This document shows positions 1 to 6,259 of a stretch of DNA of 19,812 nt, piece after piece. Location: assembly GCA_030630015.1 (NCBI GenBank), contig DAOVNV010000009.1, forward strand, positions 1-19,812, read 5' to 3'. A program made the position numbers and the translations under genes. Within the stretch, counting starts at the first letter, position 1, and each line of letters opens with the position of its first letter. The notes under the pieces are model-generated. The model did no database searches. It was not told the origin of the DNA and was given only the letters and a program-made list of their open reading frames with translations. This DNA comes from Desulfuromonadales bacterium. GTDB taxonomy: Bacteria; Desulfobacterota; Desulfuromonadia; Desulfuromonadales; BM103.

Positions 1-609
1 GATCAGACCGAGCAGCAGAAGTGGAAAAGCCACGACATGCAGTGCAAAAAACCGGCCCAGGGTCTGATTGCCCACTGTCGATCCACCGCGGAGGAACTCA
101 ACGATAAAGTCGCCTACAACCGGAATGGCGCCTGGTGCATCGGTCGCAACAGTGGTCGCCCAGAAAGAGAGCTGACTCCAGGGCAACAGGTAGCCGGTCA
201 GGCAGAGGCCCATCGCCAGGTTGAACAGAATAAAGCCGGACAGCCAGGTAAACTCCCGGCGCCCCTTGTAGGCGGCCAGGAACAGGACCGAGAGCATGTG
301 CAGCAGCAGGGCAATGACGATCACATTGGCTCCCACGGCGTGCAGCATGCGGATCAGCCAACCGAAGGGAACCTCGTTCATGATGTACTGCACGCTGGCA
401 TAGGCTTGGTCAGCGTGCGGCACGTAGTAGACCAGCAGCAGGATCCCGGTCAGGATCTGCAGACCGAACAAACTGAGCAGGACAGCGCCGAGCGTATACC
501 AGGCGTTGACCCGGCGCGGCAGCAGATAGCCGCTGACTTCCTTGGCGAAGATATCTCGGACACCCAGCCGTACATCGAAAAAATCGATCAGCATTTTTAA
601 AGGAGACAT
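1..609 (-). CDS. Cytochrome b (b6/QcrB type), N-terminal part; gene runs off the window
   Basis: Membrane haem-b subunit of a quinol:cytochrome c oxidoreductase (bc complex), which oxidises quinol and passes one electron to the Rieske protein. The visible 203 residues hold the usual four-helix N-terminal core. His90 and His104 are 13 residues apart (ligands for the two b haems), His191 fits the third ligand, and a PW motif follows at 143-144 (GYLLPWSQLSFW). The fourth His and any C-terminal (subunit IV/PetD-like) part lie beyond position 1. The start ATG at 609 has AGGAG seven bases upstream, and that site overlaps the stop codon of the Rieske gene only 9 bases away, so the two are probably translationally coupled. 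Family call is firm. Whether the complex is bc1-like (one long cytochrome b) or b6f-like (split) cannot be decided from this end. Confidence 0.93.
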   Translation of the reverse strand, partial: MSPLKMLIDFFDVRLGVRDIFAKEVSGYLLPRRVNAWYTLGAVLLSLFGLQILTGILLLVYYVPHADQAYASVQYIMNEVPFGWLIRMLHAVGANVIVIALLLHMLSVLFLAAYKGRREFTWLSGFILFNLAMGLCLTGYLLPWSQLSFWATTVATDAPGAIPVVGDFIVEFLRGGSTVGNQTLGRFFALHVVAFPLLLLGLI

Positions 610-618
610 GCGCAACTC

Positions 619-1053
619 CTAACCGACCAGGATCTGGTCGCCCTCCAGGACAACTGGCAAAGTTTCAAGCGGTTCGGGCGGCGGCCCGCTGACAACCGCA
701 CCATCCTCAGAGAAACGGCCGCCGTGGCAGGGGCAGAGGAACTGGCCCTGATCTTCCTGCCACTGCACGACACAACCGAGATGGGTGCAAACGGCAGAAA
801 GCGCCACGAATTTTCCTGGAGAAGGCTGCAGAACCACCGCTGGCCGGCCAAGGTATTGGAAAAAATGTGAGCTGCCGGGCTGAACAAGCTCCCGACCGAT
901 CTTCACTTGGCCGGCACTATCATCTCCTTTGTCGGGCATTAAAAAACGGAAGATTGGCCAGCCCGCGGCAACAGCCAGAAGCCCCCCGACCCCGCCCAGC
1001 ATGATCATGAGAAAATTTCGCCGTTGCGGTGGCGGCACAAGATTCTGTTCCAT
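619..1053 (-). CDS. Rieske [2Fe-2S] protein of a cytochrome bc complex
   Basis: Electron-transfer subunit partnering the cytochrome b encoded just downstream; it takes an electron from quinol and hands it to a c-type cytochrome. The 144-residue protein starts with a twin-arginine-like QRRNFL stretch (10-15) and one hydrophobic helix (about 14-33), as expected for a Tat-inserted, membrane-anchored Rieske protein. Cluster motifs are complete: C89-T-H91-L-G-C94 and C107-P-C109-H110-G-G. C89, H91, C107 and H110 would bind the cluster, and C94/C109 would form the stabilising disulfide. I chose the ATG at 1053, which has GAGGAG 5-6 bases upstream. A GTG five codons earlier (1068) keeps the frame open but lacks such a site. 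The gene lies 66 bases after the DUF1573 gene and 9 bases before cytochrome b. Confidence 0.95.
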   Translation of the reverse strand: MEQNLVPPPQRRNFLMIMLGGVGGLLAVAAGWPIFRFLMPDKGDDSAGQVKIGRELVQPGSSHFFQYLGRPAVVLQPSPGKFVALSAVCTHLGCVVQWQEDQGQFLCPCHGGRFSEDGAVVSGPPPEPLETLPVVLEGDQILVG

Positions 1054-1119
1054 ACGAGCTCCTCTCACATAACCTGAATCCGTGGGTTCGAGCCACCCGT
1101 CTTGTCCTTTGTGCCTCTT

Positions 1120-1803
1120 CTATTCTTCAACTGTCGCATACACTGGCAAACGCAAGTCATAAGGCTTGTCGCCCACAGCCTTGAGCATGACATACCCGCT
1201 GAAACGCGTCTGGCCGGGTTTAGGTTTCAGGAAAATGCGAATATCCTGGGACTCGCCAGCCGACATCTGTTCATCCAGATCAGCACGAAGTTCCGGTGTC
1301 GTGGTCTGGACAGGATCAAACACAAGGTCTTCGCCAGTATTATTTGTCAAGGTGACGCTGGCTTCAACAGTCTGGCCAGGCGCCACCCGACCGAACTGAA
1401 CCTGACGTGGAGTCAGGGCAAACAGTTCCCGGACCTGCCCCTTGATAACCAACTGCATCACCGGGGCAAGAGGATCATTGGTATACAGGTAGACTGTTTT
1501 GGAAACATCCCCACGAAAGCGCGCGCTGTCGAAGCTAGTCTTCAACTCGCCGCTTTCGCCTGGTCCGAGGTTTCTGGAAGTGACCAGGGCGGCAGTGCAG
1601 CCGCAGGAACTGCGCACTTTTTGAACTATCAGCGGTGCATCGCCGGCATTGGAAAAGGTAAAGCTATGCTGGACCTTCTCCCCCTGGGGGACAGAACCGA
1701 AATTGTATTCAACCTGGTCGACAACCAGCCTCGGTGCCGCCCAGACAAGCCCGCCCGCAAGCAGAACCCAGCAGAACAGGAGCAAAACACTAAAACTTCT
1801 CAT
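1120..1803 (-). CDS. DUF1573 exported protein
   Basis: A 227-residue protein with an N-terminal signal peptide (hydrophobic core about residues 5-20, likely cleavage near VWA-AP). Two Ig-like beta-sandwich segments follow. The first has the DUF1573 hallmark: an NFGSVPQGE-type strand followed by SSCGCT. The second repeats the pattern in degenerate form (VQFGRVAPGQTVEASVTLTN). DUF1573 domains are periplasmic, ASH/MSP-like folds of unknown biochemical role. The position immediately upstream of Rieske and cytochrome b, on the same strand, suggests a role in assembly or accessory function of that complex; this is inference from context. ATG 1803 is preferred over ATG 1812 because GGGAGG lies directly against the 1812 codon but nine bases from the 1803 codon. 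Confidence 0.85.
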   Translation of the reverse strand: MRSFSVLLLFCWVLLAGGLVWAAPRLVVDQVEYNFGSVPQGEKVQHSFTFSNAGDAPLIVQKVRSSCGCTAALVTSRNLGPGESGELKTSFDSARFRGDVSKTVYLYTNDPLAPVMQLVIKGQVRELFALTPRQVQFGRVAPGQTVEASVTLTNNTGEDLVFDPVQTTTPELRADLDEQMSAGESQDIRIFLKPKPGQTRFSGYVMLKAVGDKPYDLRLPVYATVEE

Positions 1804-1846
1804 AAACACCATCCTCCCAGCGGTATTTTATCCGGAATTCATAAAA

Positions 1847-1935
1847 CTAGCAGCCTGTCGGACTATCTGCATCCTTCGCTATGATAGGCTCCGGACACAA
1901 GCAGCCAGCTCATTGATAGTCCGACAGGCTGCTAG
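1847..1935. repeat. 89-bp element with perfect 20-bp terminal inverted repeats (MITE-like)
   Basis: Positions 1847-1866 and 1916-1935 are exact reverse complements of each other (20 of 20), separated by 49 bases. Both ends carry the palindrome CTAG, which could be the outer tip of the repeat or a 4-bp target duplication of the YTAR kind made by IS5-type transposases. There is no room for a transposase and no run of T after either arm, so an intrinsic terminator is less likely. It sits between the divergent DUF1573 and hpt genes. Element identity is inference; the inverted repeat is directly visible. Confidence 0.7.
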
Positions 1936-1994
1936 CGATGATTATAACATATGACTTGACTCCCTTTTCAAAAGAGAAACTGCTGGCGAAAAAA

Positions 1995-2025
1995 TTGACA
2001 CAAAACAAGTGCTTTGCTATAGAAT
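1995..2025 (+). promoter_or_regulatory. Sigma-70-type promoter of hpt operon
   Basis: A perfect TTGACA (1995-2000) is followed after 17 bases by TATAGA (2018-2023), placing transcription start near 2030, about 25 bases before the hpt start. A TATAAT also occurs at 2035-2040 but lacks a convincing -35 box. Confidence 0.75.
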
Positions 2026-2056
2026 ACTCGCTGATATAATCAGCACAGGATGATCA

Positions 2057-2584
2057 ATGAAACAACCCCCCATGAGAATACTTTACTCCCGTAAAGAGAT
2101 CGCGGCCAGAATTGCTGAAATGGCCCGACAGATCGACCGTGACTACCAGGGACGTGAGCTTCTCATGGTTGGTGTTCTCAAGGGCTCGTTCCTGTTCATT
2201 GCCGATCTTATCCGCGAAGTCCAGACCCCAGCCATTGTCGACTTTATGCGCATAGCCAGCTACGGATCCGAGACCCAGTCTTCGGGCATCATTGAATTCA
2301 GAAAAGACCTCGAGCTTTCGATCAAAGGACGGGATGTCCTCATTGTCGAAGACATTGTCGACAGCGGTCAGACCCTGAAAGCTCTTTGTGCAAGGCTTCT
2401 ACAACGCGAACCGGCAAGCCTGCGCGTCTGCACGCTGGTAGACAAAAAAGCGGCACGCATTACGGACATCCATGTCGACTATGTCGGGTTTCCCCTGGAC
2501 GATGGCTTTATTGTTGGCTACGGTCTGGACTGGGATGAGCGATACCGCAACCTAGCAGATATTTTCCTGGTTGAAACAGAATGA
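2057..2584 (+). CDS. hpt: Hypoxanthine (guanine) phosphoribosyltransferase
   Basis: Cytoplasmic purine-salvage enzyme that joins hypoxanthine or guanine to PRPP to give IMP or GMP. The 175-residue protein has normal family length. The PRPP-binding motif is intact (VLIVEDIVDSGQTL, residues 94-107, acidic pair E98/D99). The upstream loop VLKGS (40-44) and the C-terminal VGYGLDWDERYRNL motif are typical of bacterial Hpt rather than Apt or Xpt. The start at 2057 has AGGA six bases upstream; a second Met at codon 6 is possible but less well placed. It is first in a two-gene unit, 12 bases ahead of the zinc-ribbon gene. Confidence 0.93.
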   Translation: MKQPPMRILYSRKEIAARIAEMARQIDRDYQGRELLMVGVLKGSFLFIADLIREVQTPAIVDFMRIASYGSETQSSGIIEFRKDLELSIKGRDVLIVEDIVDSGQTLKALCARLLQREPASLRVCTLVDKKAARITDIHVDYVGFPLDDGFIVGYGLDWDERYRNLADIFLVETE

Positions 2585-2596
2585 TGGAGAAACTGA

Positions 2597-4333
2597 ATGA
2601 TTATTCAGTGTGAAGAGTGCAAGACCCGTTTTCGTCTCGCCGACGAAAAACTCAAACCAACCGGCACGAAGGTGCGCTGCTCTAAATGCAAGCACGTCTT
2701 TACAGTCATGCCTCCCGCCCCTGAACCTGCCGAGGAGAGCGTTGACTTTGATGCCATGAACATGGAAGAGGTTGCCGAGCAGGCGTCACCCCCCGAGGAG
2801 TCAACGGCATCCCAGCCGGTTTCTGAAGAGGCCACCCAAGCGGAAGCTGACGATGACCAGGAACCCGCTCCGGAAACCGAAGTTGACCAGGCGGCCGAAA
2901 GTTCTTCGGAACTTGACTTCAGCGGGCTTGAGCAGGAGATGACCGCGACGACCTCAGATCGTGGCGAGCTAGCCGACGATTTTTCCTTTGCAGGCACCGA
3001 AGCTTCCGGTGATGAATCCCAACAGGAAACTTCCGAGGATCAAGAGGTTGACAGCACAGAGCAATCTCAGGACTTTGCTGAAGATTCCATCGAAACAGGA
3101 GAAGCCCCGTCAGAATTCAGCCTCGACCAGCCTGACCAGGGCACTGGCCTTTCAGAACCTTCTGCTGCCGATGAAGCACCTGGATTTACATTTGATGACC
3201 AACAGGAAGCGGGCGTGACTGCGGCCGGAGAAACCGCAGGTGAAGAGTTCTCCTTTGAAGATCAGGATCAATCCGGCGCAATTGATTTCGAGGATTCTTC
3301 GAGTACCCCTGAGGCATCCCAGGATGATATTTCGGAACAGGGTGAATTCGCCCTTGATGATTCTGGCGATGCTGTCGCTGCTGATTCTGGGGATGAGCCA
3401 CAAGAGCCGCCTGCAACGGAAGAGTTCGGCATGGGAGACAGTGTCGATGAGTTTTCTTTTGATGACGACAGCTCCACCGATGAGTGGGAAGACGATGAAG
3501 AATCCACCGAAGGCGGCTTTGATTTTGACGCACCGGCATTCGAGACAGAATCTCCGAATGACACGACTGCGAACGAAAGTGGTGATGACCTCCAGTTTGG
3601 CGAAATAAATTTCGCCTCAGATGCTGATGAGGAAGCCCCTGCTTTTGAAACCGATAATGATTTTTCAGAAGCATCTTTCTCAAAGGAAGAACCCTCTCCG
3701 GGGGGCACTTCACCAGGTGAGGCTCAATACCAGGAACCAGCCCCGACCAGAAGTATTGACGAGAAACCGCTGGCGGCGCCGCCCATCAAGCGGAAAAGCC
3801 CTCTTTCGAGGATACTCGTTCTCCTGATACTGCTGCTGATTGCCCTGGGTGGGGCCGCAGCCTATTTCTATATGCAAGATGGCAGCCTGGACATCAATCG
3901 GATCATTCAGCGCTTCACTGGAGAGACCCAGCCTGGTGCTTCCGAGCACCGCATCGGCATCAATATTTCCGGAAGCAGCTATGTAAACAACCAGAGCGCC
4001 GGGCAACTGCTGGTCGTCCAGGGGGAAGCCATCAATAACTTTCCAACAGCTCGCTCAGCGATCACTGTCAAGGGTGTCCTACTCGATGCACAGGGGAAAA
4101 CCCTGTTCCAGCAAACAGTCTCCTGCGGCAACTTCCTGGATGACAAAACAATCGGTCGGATGCCTTTTGACAAAATCGAGGAAACGATGAACAACCAGTT
4201 TGGCGACAGCCTTTCAAACATGAACGTCGCGGCAGGCGCATCGATTCCATTTACCATAGTATTTCGCAATCTGCCTGACGGCATCGCCAACATCAATGTC
4301 GAGATTGTTGGCTCCAAGCTGGGTGGCGGCTGA
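2597..4333 (+). CDS. MJ0042 zinc-ribbon / acidic repeat / DUF3426 membrane protein
   Basis: A 578-residue protein with three parts. Residues 1-36 form an MJ0042-type zinc ribbon with C5-x2-C8 and C28-x2-C31. Residues about 45-390 are highly acidic, rich in E, D, S and Q, low in complexity and probably disordered, with a recurring (D/E)-F-(S/T/D)-F-(D/E) motif about every 20-35 residues (DDFSF, PGFTF, EEFSF, DEFSF, GGFDF). A basic patch precedes one transmembrane helix (about 403-424), and about 150 residues after it match DUF3426. The topology implies a cytoplasmic zinc ribbon and acidic arm with DUF3426 outside the membrane. Function is not established. GGAG seven bases upstream supports the ATG at 2597. 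Co-transcription with hpt is likely; a strong terminator follows at 4359-4394. Confidence 0.85.
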   Translation: MIIQCEECKTRFRLADEKLKPTGTKVRCSKCKHVFTVMPPAPEPAEESVDFDAMNMEEVAEQASPPEESTASQPVSEEATQAEADDDQEPAPETEVDQAAESSSELDFSGLEQEMTATTSDRGELADDFSFAGTEASGDESQQETSEDQEVDSTEQSQDFAEDSIETGEAPSEFSLDQPDQGTGLSEPSAADEAPGFTFDDQQEAGVTAAGETAGEEFSFEDQDQSGAIDFEDSSSTPEASQDDISEQGEFALDDSGDAVAADSGDEPQEPPATEEFGMGDSVDEFSFDDDSSTDEWEDDEESTEGGFDFDAPAFETESPNDTTANESGDDLQFGEINFASDADEEAPAFETDNDFSEASFSKEEPSPGGTSPGEAQYQEPAPTRSIDEKPLAAPPIKRKSPLSRILVLLILLLIALGGAAAYFYMQDGSLDINRIIQRFTGETQPGASEHRIGINISGSSYVNNQSAGQLLVVQGEAINNFPTARSAITVKGVLLDAQGKTLFQQTVSCGNFLDDKTIGRMPFDKIEETMNNQFGDSLSNMNVAAGASIPFTIVFRNLPDGIANINVEIVGSKLGGG

Positions 4334-4358
4334 TCGCACTGGCTTAACGGGAATAAAC

Positions 4359-4394
4359 AAAAAAGCGCCGCATCCTGGGATGCGGCGCTTTTTT
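4359..4394. terminator. Strong bidirectional intrinsic terminator
   Basis: A 16-bp perfect stem (4359-4374 with 4379-4394) around a four-base loop. Its GC core is GCGCCGCATC, flanked by six A on the left and six T on the right, so it works in both directions. It ends the hpt operon (plus) and the ferredoxin gene (minus), which converge here. Confidence 0.93.
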
Positions 4395-4451
4395 GTTGGT
4401 GCCTTGGCTTTATGCCCGGGGAAACACCCGAGCAGCCACTTCTTGAGAACC

Positions 4452-4622
4452 TTAAGCCGGCGAGATGGCGTCCACCGGGCAGGTATCAACACAAGCAGCA
4501 CAGTCAGTACAGAGATCAGCGTCGATGACGTGCTTGTCGCCCTGCTCGCTGATTGCGTCGGTGGGGCAGGAATCTACACAAGCAGCGCAGTTGATGCATT
4601 CGTCAGAAATAACGTAAGCCAT
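4452..4622 (-). CDS. Small 2x[4Fe-4S] ferredoxin
   Basis: A 56-residue clostridial-type ferredoxin, a cytoplasmic low-potential electron carrier. Both cluster motifs are complete: C9-x2-C12-x2-C15-x3-C19-P and C38-x2-C41-x2-C44-x3-C48-P. The two halves are near duplicates (INCAACVDSCPTDAIS and TDCAACVDTCPVDAIS), as expected for the ancient half-repeat fold. AGGAGG eight bases upstream makes the ATG at 4622 clear. It appears monocistronic, ending in the bidirectional terminator at 4359-4394. Its redox partner is not nearby. In acetate-using anaerobes such ferredoxins commonly serve pyruvate or 2-oxoglutarate:ferredoxin oxidoreductases; that link is general knowledge, not visible here. Confidence 0.95.
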   Translation of the reverse strand: MAYVISDECINCAACVDSCPTDAISEQGDKHVIDADLCTDCAACVDTCPVDAISPA

Positions 4623-4863
4623 GGGATATTCCTCCTGATTTTGTTGTTTGTGACATTATTTACCTCTAACTCGTGGGGGATTTTACACCATCACTGTTGC
4701 TCTGTCCAGAGTAAACATCCCGGTTTTTCCAGATAAAAACCTTGCATTTTCCTGACCCTTCCTTTACCCTTTCTCAACCTGTTTTCAGGGTATAACCCCC
4801 CGATAAACCTCAATTACCAAATCTTGACGAGCCCCTTTGAGAGGTTTGGGTAAAACGCTTTTT

Positions 4864-4876
4864 GTTATCAGATAAC
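4864..4876. promoter_or_regulatory. Palindrome GTTATC-A-GATAAC in ackA leader region
   Basis: A perfect 6-bp inverted repeat with a one-base centre lies 41 bases upstream of the ackA start, a plausible operator. The 295-base gap between the ferredoxin and ackA starts (4623-4917) holds no other gene that I can see. TTGACG at 4824-4829 could be a -35 box, but the matching -10 is poor. The regulator is unknown. Confidence 0.3.
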
Positions 4877-4917
4877 TCGACGTACCTTGAATTATTAAAC
4901 CAACGGGAGGAGATTCT

Positions 4918-6183
4918 ATGGATATTCTGGCTCTGAACTGCGGCAGTTCTTCGGTCAAGTACCAGCTGTATGACTGGGCGAAGAAGGAAGTCATCGCCAA
5001 AGGCATGGTCGAACGTGTGACGATCGGCGATTCTTTTATTATCCACGAGGTTCCCGGTCGCGAGACCTACCGAGAGGAGTATGAATGCCCGGACCACAAA
5101 GTCGCCATTCACCTGATTATCAAGATCCTCATCGACAAGGAGTACGGTGTGGTCGACGAGATCGAACAGATTTCCGCAGTCGGTCACCGCGTGGTGCACG
5201 GCGGCGAAAAATTCACCTGTTCAGTCAGGATCGATGATGACGTCCTGACCGCCATCAAGGAAGTGCAGCATCTCGCACCCCTTCACAACCCGCCGAATAT
5301 CGCCGGCATTGAAGCGGCTCAGGCAGTACTGCCCAAAGTTCCGCACATCGGCATCTTCGACACCGCATTTCATCAGACCATGCCGAAGAGCGCCTACACC
5401 TATCCCTTGCCATACGAGTGGTACGAGAAATACAGCGTGCGTCGCTATGGCTTCCATGGCACCAGTCACCTCTACGTCTCGAAACGTGCCGCCGTCTTGC
5501 TCGGCAAAGATATCAAGGATTGCAACATCATCACCATGCATATCGGCAACGGGGTTTCGCATGCCGCTATCAAGAACGGCATCTCTGTCGACACGTCGAT
5601 GGGGCTGACCCCCCTGGAAGGGGCCGTCATGGGAACCCGCTGCGGTGATATCGACCCTGCGATTCCTGCCTTCATAATGGACAAGGAAGACCTCAGCCCG
5701 AAAGAAATTGACAGCATCCTGAATAAAAAAGCCGGCATCCTCGGCCTTACCGGTCAGTTCACTGACCGGCGGGATGTCATTGAGGGAGCTGAGGCCGGCG
5801 ACGAACGCTGCAAGCTGGCTTTGGACGTCGAAGCTTACCGTTTGAAAAAATACATCGGCTCCTATGCCGCAGTCATCGGTGGAGCCGACGCGGTGGTCTT
5901 TACGGCCGGGGTCGGGGAGATGGGCTGGCTGATCCGCGAAAAAGCCCTGGGAGGACTCGAATTCATGGGGATCATTCTCGACAAAGAGAAAAACCGCAAC
6001 ACCATGACCCGTAAAAAAGAAACCGTGATCACCACCCCGGATTCGCCGGTCAAGGTGTTCGTCATCCCAACCGATGAAGAAATGGTCTTCACCGAAGACG
6101 TAGTCGCGATCCTCGAAGACACCTACACCGACCACATGAACTTCAAGTACTCCTTCGGCAGCGAGGAGTTTCAGCGCAAATAG
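4918..6183 (+). CDS. ackA: Acetate kinase
   Basis: Catalyses acetate + ATP = acetyl phosphate + ADP in the cytoplasm; with Pta it links acetate and acetyl-CoA. The 421-residue sequence has the ASKHA-fold N-terminus (LNCGSSSVKYQ, N7), VGHRVVHGG with R91, FDTAFHQTMP with D148, YGFHGTSH with H180, the HIGNG loop, TPLEGAVMGTRCGD with R241, and FTAGVGE. R91, D148, H180 and R241 fall at the same numbers as the catalytic residues of the characterised Methanosarcina enzyme. It is about 15-20 residues longer than usual at the C-terminus. GGGAGGAG six bases upstream fixes the start. Unlike the common ackA-pta arrangement, pta here is 2.3 kb away on the other strand. A terminator follows at 6206-6235. 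Confidence 0.97.
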   Translation: MDILALNCGSSSVKYQLYDWAKKEVIAKGMVERVTIGDSFIIHEVPGRETYREEYECPDHKVAIHLIIKILIDKEYGVVDEIEQISAVGHRVVHGGEKFTCSVRIDDDVLTAIKEVQHLAPLHNPPNIAGIEAAQAVLPKVPHIGIFDTAFHQTMPKSAYTYPLPYEWYEKYSVRRYGFHGTSHLYVSKRAAVLLGKDIKDCNIITMHIGNGVSHAAIKNGISVDTSMGLTPLEGAVMGTRCGDIDPAIPAFIMDKEDLSPKEIDSILNKKAGILGLTGQFTDRRDVIEGAEAGDERCKLALDVEAYRLKKYIGSYAAVIGGADAVVFTAGVGEMGWLIREKALGGLEFMGIILDKEKNRNTMTRKKETVITTPDSPVKVFVIPTDEEMVFTEDVVAILEDTYTDHMNFKYSFGSEEFQRK

Positions 6184-6205
6184 GGCGATGCTACATTGCA
6201 TTACA

Positions 6206-6240
6206 AAAGGCCGGCAGATTATTCTGCCGGCCTTTCCTTT
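6206..6240. terminator. Bidirectional intrinsic terminator between ackA and coiled-coil gene
   Basis: A 13-bp perfect stem (6206-6218 with 6223-6235), core GGCCGGCAGA, around a TTAT loop. It is followed on the plus strand by CC-TTTT and on the minus strand by TTTTGTAA. It lies 22 bases after the ackA stop and 20 bases beyond the stop of the converging coiled-coil gene, so it can serve both. Confidence 0.9.
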
Positions 6241-6259
6241 TCGCCGTTGGTTCGGAATC

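Noticed and set aside
37..600. A 187-codon plus-strand open frame at the left edge.
   Set aside because: The minus strand encodes cytochrome b with correctly spaced haem ligands; the Gln/His-rich plus-strand product is typical of antisense.
1080..1098. A tRNA T-arm-like string (GTGG-GTTCGAG-CCAC) between the DUF1573 and Rieske genes.
   Set aside because: Neither strand offers a matching acceptor stem, anticodon arm or D arm, and the strict T-loop register gives mismatched stem pairs.
1102..1884. A 260-codon plus-strand open frame over the DUF1573 gene.
   Set aside because: The minus strand encodes a signal peptide and DUF1573 motifs; the plus-strand product is a shadow and runs into the inverted repeat.
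1847..1935. Considered as an intrinsic terminator.
   Set aside because: The loop would be 49 bases and no T run follows either arm.
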